Notes under the pieces: model-generated | Told to the model about the DNA's origin: nothing | Seen by the model: the letters and a program-made list of their open reading frames with translations, nothing else | Database searches by the model: none | Shown here: in pieces, positions 38,509-47,553 of the stretch | How the letters are laid out: every line of letters starts with the position of its first letter | Numbering within the stretch: position 1 is the first letter of the stretch | Program-made: the position numbers and the translations under genes | Assembly: GCF_023715365.1 (NCBI RefSeq) | Contig: NZ_JAMBNZ010000002.1 | Location: 124,001-188,000, forward strand | Direction of reading: 5' to 3' | Source of the DNA: Georgenia satyanarayanai | Lineage (GTDB): Bacteria > Actinomycetota > Actinomycetes > Actinomycetales > Actinomycetaceae | DNA: 64,000 nucleotides

Positions 38509-39456
38509 TCAGCGGCCGAGCCGGGGGATGCCGCGGGCGGCGTCGAGCTCCTCGCGGGTGGGGCCGAGGCCGTCGGAGCGGGCGGCGACGGAGGCCGCCA
38601 CGACAGCGTGCTCGACGAGCTCGTGGAGCGAGCCCCAGACGAGAGTGCGCAGGTCCGCACGGTTAGCGACGCCGAGGAGCCCGCCCTTCCACAGCCCGTC
38701 GATGACGCCGGCGACGAAGGCCTCGCCGGCGTCCTGTGCACCGCGGCCGTGCACGGTGGCCGTCACGCCCACGGCGTTGGCGGCCCACGCGCCCTCACCG
38801 GCGGCGGAGACGATGACGGTGCCGGGACCTGCCCCGACCCACCGGCGCAGGACGCTCTCGCGTGCCTCGCCGGGGTAGAGCATCTCGAGGTCGGCGGTGG
38901 TCGCGATGACCACGTCGGCGCGCGTGACCAGCGCCTCGACGCGCGCCCGCACCTCCTCGCGGCGGCCGGGCAGCTCGCCCCGCAGGCCCGGCTCGTAGAC
39001 GATCGTCGCGCCGGGACGGTAGGCGCTGACCGTGCGGGCGACGCTGTCAGCGGACGGCTCACGCACCGCGCCGGCCGAGCCGACGTGGACGACGAGCGGA
39101 TGGTGGAAGGGCCCGGACTGGCGGCGGTTGCGTGGGCCGGTGCCGTCGGCCGGGATGCGTACGACGGGGCGGCCCAGCCGCTCGAGGCCCTCGGCCACGA
39201 GCGCGCCCGCGGCGTCGCGGCTCGCCACGTCGTCGACGACGACGAAGGCGGGTGAGTCGAGGACTCGGCGGTCGGTGAGGGTGGGGGTGGGCGCCCAGCC
39301 GAGGGTTGTCGGCGGCTTCCGGCCGTCACCCAGCGTGGGGTCGGTGCTCGTGCGGCGCAGGGGTGTGGCCTGGCTCGGAGCCTTGTGCGAGGGAACCGAT
39401 GTCGGCGCCGAGCGCTCCTGCTGGTCGGTGTCGATGGTCATCTCGGCGTCGCCCAT
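38509..39456 (-). CDS. PfkB-like carbohydrate kinase family protein with degenerate signature
   Basis: 315 residues from ATG 39456. The C-terminal half has ribokinase/PfkB features: VIATTADLEMLYPGE, TVIVSAAGEGAWAAN and HGRGAQDAGEAFVAGVIDG. That last segment corresponds to the usual DTxGAGDAFxAG with a three-residue insertion, so activity is uncertain. The N-terminal ~60 residues are Pro/Thr/Ser-rich and unlike the family. It could be a sugar or nucleoside kinase, or a regulator. It is monocistronic and followed by the repeat block. Confidence 0.7.
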   Translation of the reverse strand: MGDAEMTIDTDQQERSAPTSVPSHKAPSQATPLRRTSTDPTLGDGRKPPTTLGWAPTPTLTDRRVLDSPAFVVVDDVASRDAAGALVAEGLERLGRPVVRIPADGTGPRNRRQSGPFHHPLVVHVGSAGAVREPSADSVARTVSAYRPGATIVYEPGLRGELPGRREEVRARVEALVTRADVVIATTADLEMLYPGEARESVLRRWVGAGPGTVIVSAAGEGAWAANAVGVTATVHGRGAQDAGEAFVAGVIDGLWKGGLLGVANRADLRTLVWGSLHELVEHAVVAASVAARSDGLGPTREELDAARGIPRLGR

Positions 39457-39499
39457 GCGGCGTCCTACCCCCCATGTTGATGGTGCTTCCTCACACAAC

Positions 39500-41203
39500 C
39501 TACGGCTGTGCCGCGTCGGCGCAAGGCGACGTGGCGTCCCGGAAGCGTAGCCGGTCCCCGGGCCTGGCCTGAGCCAGAACGTCGAGGTCGGTGTCCCGGA
39601 CGACGGCGAGGACGGGGTAGCCGCCGGTCACCGGGTGGTCGGCGAGGAAGACGACGGGACGGCCGTCCGAGGGGAGCTGGACCGCTCCGGCGACGGTGCC
39701 CTCACTCTCCAGCTCGGCGTCGTCCACGCGCTCGAGCGGCGCGCCGTCGAGGCGCAGACCGACCCGGTTGGACCGGTCGGTGACCGTCCACGCCTGGCCG
39801 AGCAGCCGTTGGAGGGACTCTGCGGTCACCCGGTCCGCCCGCGGCCCGAGGACGACGCCGACGGTCAGCTCCTCGCCGGACCGCACGCGGGCGGGCTCGG
39901 GCTGCCCGACGGCGCTGCCGGGCGGGGGGCCCACCGGCAGGACGTTGCCGGCGGTGAGGGGCGGCGGCCCGGTGCCGGAGAGCAGGTCGGTGGAGCGGCT
40001 GCCGAGCACGAGCGGCACGGCGACGCCGCCGCGGACGGCGACGTACGCACGCAGGCCGACCGCCGGCGGGCCCAGCCGCAGGACGTGCCCGTCGGGGACG
40101 AGGAAGGGGGTGTCGGTCGGCGGGTGGGCGAGCTCCTCGCCGTCGTGCCAGAGCGTGAGGGGTACTGGGGCACCGGAGACGGCGAGGACGTGGTGGCCGG
40201 TGGCGCGCAGCTCGAGGCCACCGAGAACGGTCTCGACGACGGCGGCGGCGCGGTCGTTGCCGACGAGGCGGTTGGCCTGGCGTGCGGAGCCGCGGTCCGC
40301 GGCGCCGGAGGGGCTGACGCCGAGGTCGAGCAGGCCGGGACGCCCGAGGTCCTGCACGAGGCTCTGCACACCGGCGGTCACCACGGTGAGGGCGGAGGTA
40401 GGTCTGGAGCCTGCGCCGCTCGCGGTGGGGTCAGAGAATCTTGCGCCCGCAGCCCGGCCCGCGGCGGTGTCAGTGCCCCGGTCGGAGCGGGCGGGCGTGC
40501 CGGTCCTGTCGGCGGGACCGGCGGGTGCGCTGCTCTCCGGTGCCGGAGCGGTGGCCGCCCCCGGGTCGGCACCGCGTCCGGCGACGCGCTCGCGCACCGG
40601 GCGAAACCGCACCCGGTCACCGGGCCGCAGCAGCGCCGGCGGCTGCCGGTCGAGGTCCCACATGGGCGCGTCGGTGCGGCCGACGAGCTGCCAGCCACCA
40701 GGCGAGGAACGCGGGTAGACGGCGGAGAAGTGGCCGGCGAGGGCGACCGCCCCGGCCGGGACCGCAGTGCGCGGACTGGCTCGCCGCGGCACGGTGAGCG
40801 TCGTCGGCCCCACGAGGTAGGTGAAGCCGGGTGCGAAGCCACCGAAGGCGGCCGTCCACTCCTCCCCCGAGTGGGCCGCGACCACGGCCTCGACGCTGAG
40901 GCCGGTGTGCGCGGCCACGGTGGCGAGGTCCGCGCCGTCGTACACGGTGTCGATGACGACGACGTCCCCGGCCGCCGGGGGCGCGGACGTCACCTCGAGC
41001 TTGCGCAGCACGGGCGCGAGCCGGTCGCGGGCGGGCCGGTCGCTGACGCTGACGAGGACGGTGCGGGCGGCGGCGAGCACCTCGACCTGGCCGGGCAGTG
41101 GTGAGGCGGTGAGGTGGGCGTGCAGGCCGAGCACCTCGGCGAGGTCGGCGCAGCCGACGAGCAGCGCCCGCTCCCCCACCGGGCGGACCGCGCGGCCGGT
41201 CAC
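39500..41203 (-). CDS. 5-oxoprolinase subunits B and C fused (PxpB-PxpC, KipI-KipA)
   Basis: 567 residues. Residues 1 to about 210 match PxpB/KipI ([44 protein letters not shown]). An Ala/Pro/Arg/Thr-rich linker spans about 210-270. The remainder matches PxpC/KipA ([40 protein letters not shown]). In most bacteria these are separate genes, and with PxpA they cleave 5-oxoproline to glutamate using ATP. GTG 41203 overlaps the PxpA stop by GTGA. Confidence 0.93.
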   Translation of the reverse strand: MTGRAVRPVGERALLVGCADLAEVLGLHAHLTASPLPGQVEVLAAARTVLVSVSDRPARDRLAPVLRKLEVTSAPPAAGDVVVIDTVYDGADLATVAAHTGLSVEAVVAAHSGEEWTAAFGGFAPGFTYLVGPTTLTVPRRASPRTAVPAGAVALAGHFSAVYPRSSPGGWQLVGRTDAPMWDLDRQPPALLRPGDRVRFRPVRERVAGRGADPGAATAPAPESSAPAGPADRTGTPARSDRGTDTAAGRAAGARFSDPTASGAGSRPTSALTVVTAGVQSLVQDLGRPGLLDLGVSPSGAADRGSARQANRLVGNDRAAAVVETVLGGLELRATGHHVLAVSGAPVPLTLWHDGEELAHPPTDTPFLVPDGHVLRLGPPAVGLRAYVAVRGGVAVPLVLGSRSTDLLSGTGPPPLTAGNVLPVGPPPGSAVGQPEPARVRSGEELTVGVVLGPRADRVTAESLQRLLGQAWTVTDRSNRVGLRLDGAPLERVDDAELESEGTVAGAVQLPSDGRPVVFLADHPVTGGYPVLAVVRDTDLDVLAQARPGDRLRFRDATSPCADAAQP

Positions 41204-41955
41204 CGGAATCCGGTCACCGGGACGCCGGCGGCGTCGAGGGCCTCGCGCACCGCCGTCGCGATGGCCACGGCGCCCGGGGTGTCGCCGTGGACGCACACGC
41301 TCTGTGCCCGGACGGGCACGGCCGTGCCGTCGACGGCCGCGACGGTGCCCTCGGTCACCATCCGGACCACCCGGTCGGCCACCTCCTGCGGGACGGTGAC
41401 GACGGCGCCCGGCCGGGAGCGCGGGACGAGGGTGCCGTCGGGCAGGTAGGCGCGGTCGGCGAACGCCTCGACGACCGGGCGCAGGCCGGCGGCGCGCGCC
41501 TCCTCCTCGATGACGGTGCCCGGCAGCACGAGGATCGGCAGCCCGGGGTCGACGGTACGGACGGCCGCCGCCACGGCGCGGGCCTGCGCGCGGTGGTGGA
41601 CGATCGCGTTGTAGAGCGCGCCGTGCGGCTTGACGTAGCGGACCGCGCTGCCGGCCGCGGCGGCCAGCGCCTGCAGCGCCCCGATCTGGTAGACGACCTC
41701 GTCGGTCAGCTCGCCGGGGTCGACGTCCAGGAAGCGCCGCCCGAAGCCGGCGAGGTCGCGGTAGGACACGTGCGCCCCCACGGCCACGCCCGCCTCGGCG
41801 GCGAGGGCGCAGGTGCGGCGGGCGGTCCGCGGGTCCCCGGCGTGGAAGCCGCAGGCGACGTTGGCGCTCGTGACGACGCGCAGGATCGCGGCGTCGTCGC
41901 CCATCGTCCACGCGCCGAAGGACTCCCCGACGTCGGCGTTGAGGTCGATCGGCAC
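41200..41955 (-). CDS. pxpA: 5-oxoprolinase subunit A (LamB/YcsF family)
   Basis: 251 residues. The start [12 protein letters not shown], then [26 protein letters not shown] and [11 protein letters not shown] are the conserved LamB/YcsF segments. With PxpB and PxpC it forms ATP-dependent 5-oxoprolinase, recycling spontaneously formed pyroglutamate to glutamate. GTG 41955 follows AAGGGAG with 6-nt spacing. It is the first gene of a two-gene operon with the fused PxpBC. Confidence 0.93.
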   Translation of the reverse strand: MPIDLNADVGESFGAWTMGDDAAILRVVTSANVACGFHAGDPRTARRTCALAAEAGVAVGAHVSYRDLAGFGRRFLDVDPGELTDEVVYQIGALQALAAAAGSAVRYVKPHGALYNAIVHHRAQARAVAAAVRTVDPGLPILVLPGTVIEEEARAAGLRPVVEAFADRAYLPDGTLVPRSRPGAVVTVPQEVADRVVRMVTEGTVAAVDGTAVPVRAQSVCVHGDTPGAVAIATAVREALDAAGVPVTGFR

Positions 41956-42054
41956 TGGGGGCTCCCTTCGGGCGGGCGGTCTCCGCTGGGCGGCAGCGTA
42001 TCCGCCGCACCCTTCCGATTGTGCGAGCGGCCGGGGCGGCGGCACGCTGTGCTC

Positions 42055-42783
42055 ATGTCGAACCCCACTGCCGCCATCCTCGTCATCGGCGACGAGATCC
42101 TCTCCGGACGCACCCGCGAGGCCAACGCCTACCACCTGGCCGGTGAGCTCACGCGGGTGGGCATCGACCTCGCCGAGATCCGGGTGGTCCCGGACGACCA
42201 CGACGTCATCGTGGAGGCGCTGAACGCGCTGCGGGCGCGGTACACCCACGTCTTCACCTCCGGCGGGATCGGTCCCACGCACGACGACATCACCGCGGAC
42301 GCCGTCGCCGCCGCGTTCGGGGTGAGCATCGACGTCCGTGCCGATGCCCGGGCGCTCCTCGAGGAGGCGTTCGCCGCCCGGGGCGCCACCCCCACGGCCG
42401 ACCAGCTGCGCATGGCCCGCATCCCCGACGGCGCGCGCCTCATCGTCAACCGTGTCTCGGGCGCGCCGGGCTTCACCATCGGCAACGTCCACGTCATGGC
42501 CGGCGTGCCGAGCATCTTCGTCGCCATGCTCGGGGCCCTGCTGCCCACCCTCGCCGCCGGGGTGCCGATCCGCTCGCGCGAGGTGCGCTTCGAGGTCGGT
42601 GAGGGGCGCATCGCCACGGGCCTGCGGCAGCTCGTCGAGGAGATGCCGGGAGTAAGCTTCGGCTCCTACCCCTTCTCCGAGGGGCAGCTGCGCGGGACGA
42701 ACGTCGTCGTCAGGGGCACCGACGAGACGCTGCTCGACGACGCCGTCGCGCGGCTCGAGGAGCTGCGCGCCTCGCTCCACTAG
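42055..42783 (+). CDS. CinA N-terminal (molybdopterin-binding-like) domain protein
   Basis: 242 residues. [20 protein letters not shown] and [20 protein letters not shown] are hallmarks of the MoaB/MogA-like domain found in CinA. The C-terminal deamidase domain of full CinA is missing, so this is a stand-alone COG1058-type protein, possibly acting on a nucleotide or pterin. A CACGCT -10-like box 6 nt before the ATG suggests a leaderless message. Its TAG overlaps the convergent GNAT stop in CTAG. Confidence 0.85.
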   Translation: MSNPTAAILVIGDEILSGRTREANAYHLAGELTRVGIDLAEIRVVPDDHDVIVEALNALRARYTHVFTSGGIGPTHDDITADAVAAAFGVSIDVRADARALLEEAFAARGATPTADQLRMARIPDGARLIVNRVSGAPGFTIGNVHVMAGVPSIFVAMLGALLPTLAAGVPIRSREVRFEVGEGRIATGLRQLVEEMPGVSFGSYPFSEGQLRGTNVVVRGTDETLLDDAVARLEELRASLH

Positions 42784-43361
42784 GACCCGTCCCGCAGGTC
42801 GCGGCGCATGAGCACGCGCGGGAAGCCGCTCAGCACGGAGCTCGTGTCGGCGACCTTGACGAAGCCGGCGCGCTCGAAGACGGCCCGGGTGCCGACGTAG
42901 GCCATCGTGAGGTCCACCCGCGCGCCGTCGTTGTCCACGGGGTAGGCCTCGACGGCGGGCGCGCCGTAGGACCGCGCGAGCTCGACGGCGCCCGCGACGA
43001 GGTGGTGGACGATGCCGTGACCGCGGTGGCCGGGGCGCACCCGCACGCACCACAGCGACCACACGGGCAGGTCGTCGACGTGCGGGATCCGCCGGTTGCG
43101 GGCGAAGCTCGTGTCCGCGCGCGGGTGGACGGCGGCCCAGCCGACGACGTCGTCGCCGTCGTAGGCGAGCACCCCGGGCGGCGGGTCCTCGGCGACGACC
43201 TGACGCACCCGCTCCCCGCGGTCCGGGCCGCGCAGGGACAGGTGCTCCTTGGACGGCAGCCGGTAGCTCAGGCACCAGCACACGTTCGCGTCCGGCCGCT
43301 TCGGGCCGACCATCGTCGCGACGTCCTCGAAGACGACGGCGGGGCGTACCTCGATCGCCAT
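42780..43361 (-). CDS. GNAT family N-acetyltransferase
   Basis: 193 residues. The acetyl-CoA loop is visible as [20 protein letters not shown] (V/I-x-x-x-x-R-G-x-G), followed by the C-terminal strand [12 protein letters not shown]. The N-terminal cysteines in [12 protein letters not shown] are typical of a subgroup of actinobacterial acetyltransferases. The acceptor is unknown. A CATCAT box lies 6 nt upstream of ATG 43361, consistent with a leaderless transcript. Confidence 0.85.
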   Translation of the reverse strand: MAIEVRPAVVFEDVATMVGPKRPDANVCWCLSYRLPSKEHLSLRGPDRGERVRQVVAEDPPPGVLAYDGDDVVGWAAVHPRADTSFARNRRIPHVDDLPVWSLWCVRVRPGHRGHGIVHHLVAGAVELARSYGAPAVEAYPVDNDGARVDLTMAYVGTRAVFERAGFVKVADTSSVLSGFPRVLMRRDLRDGS

Positions 43362-43461
43362 GGCGCCATGATGCGCCGTGCGCGGCCCGGGCGGAAGGGG
43401 CCCGCCGCGCCGCCCGGGACGGTAGCGTCGAGCCAGCCCTCCCCCGACCCGGAAGACGCCG

Positions 43462-44754
43462 ATGATGCCCTCCGCCCCCTCCCCCGTCGACCCCTCCCTG
43501 GCCCACCGCGTGGCGCACGCGACCCTCACCGTGCGAGACGCGGACGGAGTGCCGCTGACGGACACCGAGGTGACCGTCGAGCAGGTCCGCCACCGCTTCG
43601 CCTTCGGCAACATCGGCTTCGACCTCATCCCCCTCGCCAACGGGGAGACGTCCGGGCAGGTGGACAACGTCTTCGGCGGGGCGGCGCCCGACCAGGGCGA
43701 GCACCTCGCGGCGCTGTGGCTCGACGTCTTCACCACCGCGACGCTGCCCTTCTACTGGGCGGGCTTCGAGCCGGAGCGCGGGCGCCCGGACACCGAGCGC
43801 CTGCTGCGCACTGCGCGCTGGTTCCAGGACCGGGGCGTCACGGTCAAGGGCCACCCGCTCGCCTGGCACACCCTCGCGCCGGACTGGCTGCGCGCGCTGC
43901 CGACGGCGGAGGTCGCTGAGACGCTGCGCGGCCGGATCCGGCGGGAGGTCGGTGACTTCGCCGGCGTCATCGACACGTGGGACGCCATCAACGAGGTCGT
44001 CATCATGCCTGTCTTCGCCAACGAGGAGCACGAGAACGCGATCACCCGCCTGTGCCGGGAGCAGGGGCGGGTCCCGACGGTCCGGCTCGCCTTCGAGGAG
44101 GCGCGGGCGACCAACCCCTCCGCGACCCTCCTGCTCAACGACTTCGACCTCTCCGCCGACTACGAGCGCCTCATCGAGGAGGTGCTCGAGGCCGGTATCC
44201 AGGTCGACGCCCTCGGGCTGCAGACCCACATGCACCAGGGCTACTGGGGCGAGGAGAAGATGCTCGCCATGGTCGAGCGCTTCGCACGCTTCGGGCTGCC
44301 GCTCCACCTCACCGAGACGACGCTCCTCTCGGGCGACCTCATGCCTCCGGAGATCGTCGACCTCAACGACTACCGGGTGCCGTCGTGGCCCTCGACGCCC
44401 GAGGGTGAGGAGCGCCAGGCGGAGGATGTCGTGCGGCACTATCGCTCCCTCCTGTCCCACCCCTCGGTGCAGGCCATCACCTACTGGGGCCTCACCGACG
44501 ACGGCGCCTGGCTCGGCGCCCCGGCGGGCCTCGTCCGGAGCGACGGCACGCCCAAGCCCGGGTACGAGGCGCTGCGCCGGCTCCTCAAGGAGGAGTGGTG
44601 GCTGCCGGCGACGACGCTGCGGACCGACGCGGAGGGGCGCGTGCGGGTCTCGGGCTTCCTCGGGGACTACTCGGTGGCTGCCGACGGCGCCACCGCGGCC
44701 CTCGCGCTGGACGCCGCCGGGCCGACCGCCGCGGAGGTGCGGCTGAGTCGGTAG
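43462..44754 (+). CDS. Glycoside hydrolase family 10 (endo-1,4-beta-xylanase-like), intracellular
   Basis: 430 residues. The GH10 barrel has the acid/base Glu178 in [10 protein letters not shown] and the nucleophile Glu285 in LHLTETTLL, with [12 protein letters not shown] and [12 protein letters not shown] between. An N-terminal strand-rich segment ([20 protein letters not shown]) and a C-terminal beta module flank the barrel. There is no signal peptide and no carbohydrate-binding module, so it likely cleaves imported xylo-oligosaccharides in the cytosol. ATG 43462 is followed at once by a second ATG at 43465. It stands alone, with no xylan transporter nearby. Confidence 0.9.
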   Translation: MMPSAPSPVDPSLAHRVAHATLTVRDADGVPLTDTEVTVEQVRHRFAFGNIGFDLIPLANGETSGQVDNVFGGAAPDQGEHLAALWLDVFTTATLPFYWAGFEPERGRPDTERLLRTARWFQDRGVTVKGHPLAWHTLAPDWLRALPTAEVAETLRGRIRREVGDFAGVIDTWDAINEVVIMPVFANEEHENAITRLCREQGRVPTVRLAFEEARATNPSATLLLNDFDLSADYERLIEEVLEAGIQVDALGLQTHMHQGYWGEEKMLAMVERFARFGLPLHLTETTLLSGDLMPPEIVDLNDYRVPSWPSTPEGEERQAEDVVRHYRSLLSHPSVQAITYWGLTDDGAWLGAPAGLVRSDGTPKPGYEALRRLLKEEWWLPATTLRTDAEGRVRVSGFLGDYSVAADGATAALALDAAGPTAAEVRLSR

Positions 44755-44920
44755 CGACACGGCACGCCGTGATCCCGTGGCTGCGTGGCCGCCGGCCTAG
44801 CCGGTGGCATCATGAGGGTAGTCCCGGCCGTCGAGCGCTGCTCCCCGGGGCCATCCGTACCGGAACGAGGGCGTCGGCGACGCTCTCGCCACGCCCCTGG
44901 GTTGCTAGGGAGTGATCCGG

Positions 44921-45238
44921 ATGTCGAACGTCCCTCACCTGCGCGCCGAGCAGACCGAGGACCCGTCGCCGAACCAGCAGGTCCCGTCCATGCTGCTCAC
45001 GCTCGTCGTCGTGGCTGCGCTCGTACCCGGCGCCGCGGTGCTCGGCCTCACCTGGGTCGTGCGGCTCGTCGCCGCCGGATGGGGGCCGCTGCTCGGCGGT
45101 GCGCTCTTCGCCGCCACGTGGCCGCTCGTCCACCGCGCGTGGCGCGAGCTCAGCGGCCGGAAGCCGGAGCTGCCGCTCGGGCTGCCGGGCTGGGTGTGGC
45201 TGGGCGCCGCCGGGACGATGCTGTGCTGGGTGCTGTAG
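44921..45238 (+). CDS. Small two-helix membrane protein of unknown function
   Basis: 105 residues. A hydrophilic N-terminus precedes hydrophobic stretches at about 24-75 (MLLTLVVVAALVPGAAVLGL and LLGGALFAATWPLV) and a short Trp-rich C-terminal one (GWVWLGAAGTMLCWVL). ATG 44921 has AGGGAG 8 nt upstream. No family recognised. The 166 bp upstream hold only a possible promoter. Confidence 0.65.
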   Translation: MSNVPHLRAEQTEDPSPNQQVPSMLLTLVVVAALVPGAAVLGLTWVVRLVAAGWGPLLGGALFAATWPLVHRAWRELSGRKPELPLGLPGWVWLGAAGTMLCWVL

Positions 45239-45358
45239 GCCGCGTCCCACCCCCGCACCTTAAGGTCTCGTCGTCGGGCGAACAGGCTGAACCGGGGCCT
45301 GGCCACGTCGACGAGAAGGCCGCTAGCTTTGCGGTTCCGGGAGCGTGTGCCGCGCCGG

Positions 45359-46264
45359 TCAGGCCGGCGGCGTGGCCGCTGCGGCGATGACCCGCTCGCA
45401 CAGCTCGTGGGTGACGAGCGCGTCGCCGGCGTCGATCCGCCGGCCCTCCCGGACGGCGCCGAGGAAGTCCGCGCACATGGCGTCGAAGCCGCGCAGCTCG
45501 GTGGCCGGACGCCACCCGTCGCGGCGGACCAGCCGCTCCCCGCCGTCGTGGTCGACGACGTCGGCGAGGTCGGTGACCTGCCTGCGGCGCCCGTCGCCGA
45601 CGACGTCGAGCAGCTCGTGCGCACCGCCCGACGTCCAGCTCATGACGCCCGTGGCGAGGCGGCCCTCCCCGGTGAACTGCACCGCCACCCGGCGGGTGCG
45701 GCCGGCGTCGTCGTGCCGGACGGAGACGGTGAGGTCCTCGAGGATGGACGGGACGAGGAAGCGGAGGGTGTCGAGGACGTGGATGAAGTCGTCCAGGACC
45801 ATGGGCCGCGCCTCACCGAGCGGGTGGGAACGGTGCTTGTGGAGGGTGACGACGTCGCGGTCGGGCCAGTCGCCGAGCGCGCGGTAGGCGGGGGCCCAGC
45901 GGCGGTTGAAGCCGACGGCGAGGGAGACTCCGCGCTCGGCGGCGAGCGCGACGAGCCGGGCGGAGGTCTCGAGGTGCGGGGCGATCGGCTTGTCGACGAG
46001 GACCGGCACGTCGTGGCGCAGCAGCGTCTCGACGATCTGCGCGTGCGCATCGGTCGGGGCGTGGACCGTGGCGGCGTCCGGGCCGGAGGCGATCGCGGCG
46101 TCGAGGTCCGTGAAGCGGTCCGCGATGTGGTAGCGCTCACCGACGGCGTCGACCGTCTCGCGGCGGCGGGAGACGAGCACCGGGGTGAGGCCCGGGGTGG
46201 CGGTGAGGACGGGCAGGTAGGCCTTGGCCGCGATGTCCCCGAGGCCGATGACGGCGACGCGCAC
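45359..46264 (-). CDS. Gfo/Idh/MocA family oxidoreductase
   Basis: 301 residues. The N-terminal NAD(P) site VAVIGLGDIAAKAYLPVL and the motif VDKPIAPHLE (catalytic Lys in the EKP-like position) identify the family. GFNRRWAPAYRAL is also conserved. It oxidises or reduces a sugar or related polyol; the substrate is unknown. GTG 46264 lies 3 bp after the yccF stop, so the two genes are probably co-transcribed. Confidence 0.88.
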   Translation of the reverse strand: MRVAVIGLGDIAAKAYLPVLTATPGLTPVLVSRRRETVDAVGERYHIADRFTDLDAAIASGPDAATVHAPTDAHAQIVETLLRHDVPVLVDKPIAPHLETSARLVALAAERGVSLAVGFNRRWAPAYRALGDWPDRDVVTLHKHRSHPLGEARPMVLDDFIHVLDTLRFLVPSILEDLTVSVRHDDAGRTRRVAVQFTGEGRLATGVMSWTSGGAHELLDVVGDGRRRQVTDLADVVDHDGGERLVRRDGWRPATELRGFDAMCADFLGAVREGRRIDAGDALVTHELCERVIAAAATPPA

Positions 46265-46267
46265 CGG

Positions 46268-46681
46268 TCAGGCCCTCCCGACGGGCGCAGCGAGCGTTGC
46301 CGAACCGTCCCGGACGGGGACGATCTGCTGGCCGAGCGGAAGGAGCGCGAGGGGCACCATCTTCCAGCACGCGATGCCGAAGGGGATGCCGACGACCGTG
46401 AGGCAGAGGAAGAGGCCGGCCAGGAGGTGCGCGACGGCGAGCTCCCAGCCGAGCAGGAGGATCCACAGCACGTTGCCGACGAGGGCGAGGGCCCCGGCAT
46501 CGCGGCGGAAGACCGACCGGCGGCCGAAGGGCCACAGGACGAAGCTCGCGAGCCGGAAGGAGGCGATGCCGAAGGGGATGGTGATGATGGGGATGCAAGC
46601 GATGACCCCGGCGACGACGTAGAGCAGCGCGAGCCACCAGCCGGCGAGGAGGAGCCACAGGACGTTGCCGATGGTGCGCAT
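46268..46681 (-). CDS. YccF domain-containing membrane protein
   Basis: 137 residues with two copies of the YccF hydrophobic motif: GNVLWLLLAGWWLALLYVVA with IPFGIASFRLA, and GNVLWILLLGWELAVAHLLA with IPFGIACWKM. The internal duplication gives about four membrane helices. Function unknown. It is followed closely by the oxidoreductase gene. Confidence 0.9.
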   Translation of the reverse strand: MRTIGNVLWLLLAGWWLALLYVVAGVIACIPIITIPFGIASFRLASFVLWPFGRRSVFRRDAGALALVGNVLWILLLGWELAVAHLLAGLFLCLTVVGIPFGIACWKMVPLALLPLGQQIVPVRDGSATLAAPVGRA

Positions 46682-46815
46682 GGGACCACGGTAGCGGGAC
46701 GGGGGCTGGCCGGAACGGGTTGCGAGGCGCAGCGGTTGGGGATGGCGGTCACGCGGGCCCGGGATGGTGAGGTGGTCGCGCGGAGTGGCGGTCTCGTGAC
46801 GGTCGGGCGTGGTGG

Positions 46816-47454
46816 TCAGGTCCGGGCGACCGGTTGGCGCAGGATGGTGCGCTGCCGCTCGGGTGCGACCCGGCGCACGTCGCTGAAGTAGATCTCGTGA
46901 TGGGTGCCGGTGGGGCGCAGGCCGCGCTCGGGCAGGACCTCGCGGTGGAGGCGGTCGAGGACGGGGCCCTCCTCGTCGAAGGAGCCGACGTGGAGGGTCT
47001 GGACGCAGGTGCCCTCCGCGAGCGGCGCGACGCGCAGCTCGTCGATGAGGGCAGGGCGCTTGGTGGTGCGCACGTGCTCCACCGTGTCGTGGGCGAGGGA
47101 GGTGGGGACCCAGTCCGGGACGAGGAGCAGGAGCGTCCAGTCCCACTGGGACTTGTCACGGGCGGAGGTGAAGGCGTCCATGTCGCTCGCCCGCCACAGC
47201 CCCTCGAGCGGCGGGACGACGTAGTCGCGGCCGAGCTGCTCCTTGCTCGCGAACTTCAGTGCGTACGCCACCGGGTAGAGGGTCTCGACGGCGGCGGTGA
47301 AGGCGGGCGCGGTGTTGGGGTCGCCGTGGCCGTCGACCATGAGGTAGCGGAGCTCGGGGATCTCGAGGACCCGGAACTCCCCACGTCTGGCCTGGTAGCC
47401 GTCGAAGGTCTTCTTGAGGTCCGTCCTGCTCGTTCCTGGCGTCGACTCAGCCAT
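46816..47454 (-). CDS. GyrI-like small-molecule-binding domain protein
   Basis: 212 residues, cytosolic. The start (DLKKTFDGYQARRGEFRVLE, then YLMVDGHGDPNTAPAF) and the SLAHDTVEHVRTTKRP segment match the GyrI-like/SOUL-type fold group common in actinobacteria. Members bind small organic molecules and some hydrolyse toxins. No DNA-binding domain is attached. GAGAGG lies upstream of ATG 47454. It is monocistronic. Confidence 0.82.
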   Translation of the reverse strand: MAESTPGTSRTDLKKTFDGYQARRGEFRVLEIPELRYLMVDGHGDPNTAPAFTAAVETLYPVAYALKFASKEQLGRDYVVPPLEGLWRASDMDAFTSARDKSQWDWTLLLLVPDWVPTSLAHDTVEHVRTTKRPALIDELRVAPLAEGTCVQTLHVGSFDEEGPVLDRLHREVLPERGLRPTGTHHEIYFSDVRRVAPERQRTILRQPVART

Positions 47455-47553
47455 CGCCGGCCTCTCGGGTCGTTCCAGTGGTGCACAGATGGTGACAGGG
47501 GGTGGACGGCTTCGCCAGGGCGCGGGACGCGGTTCGTCTCGGCGCCGTGCCCG

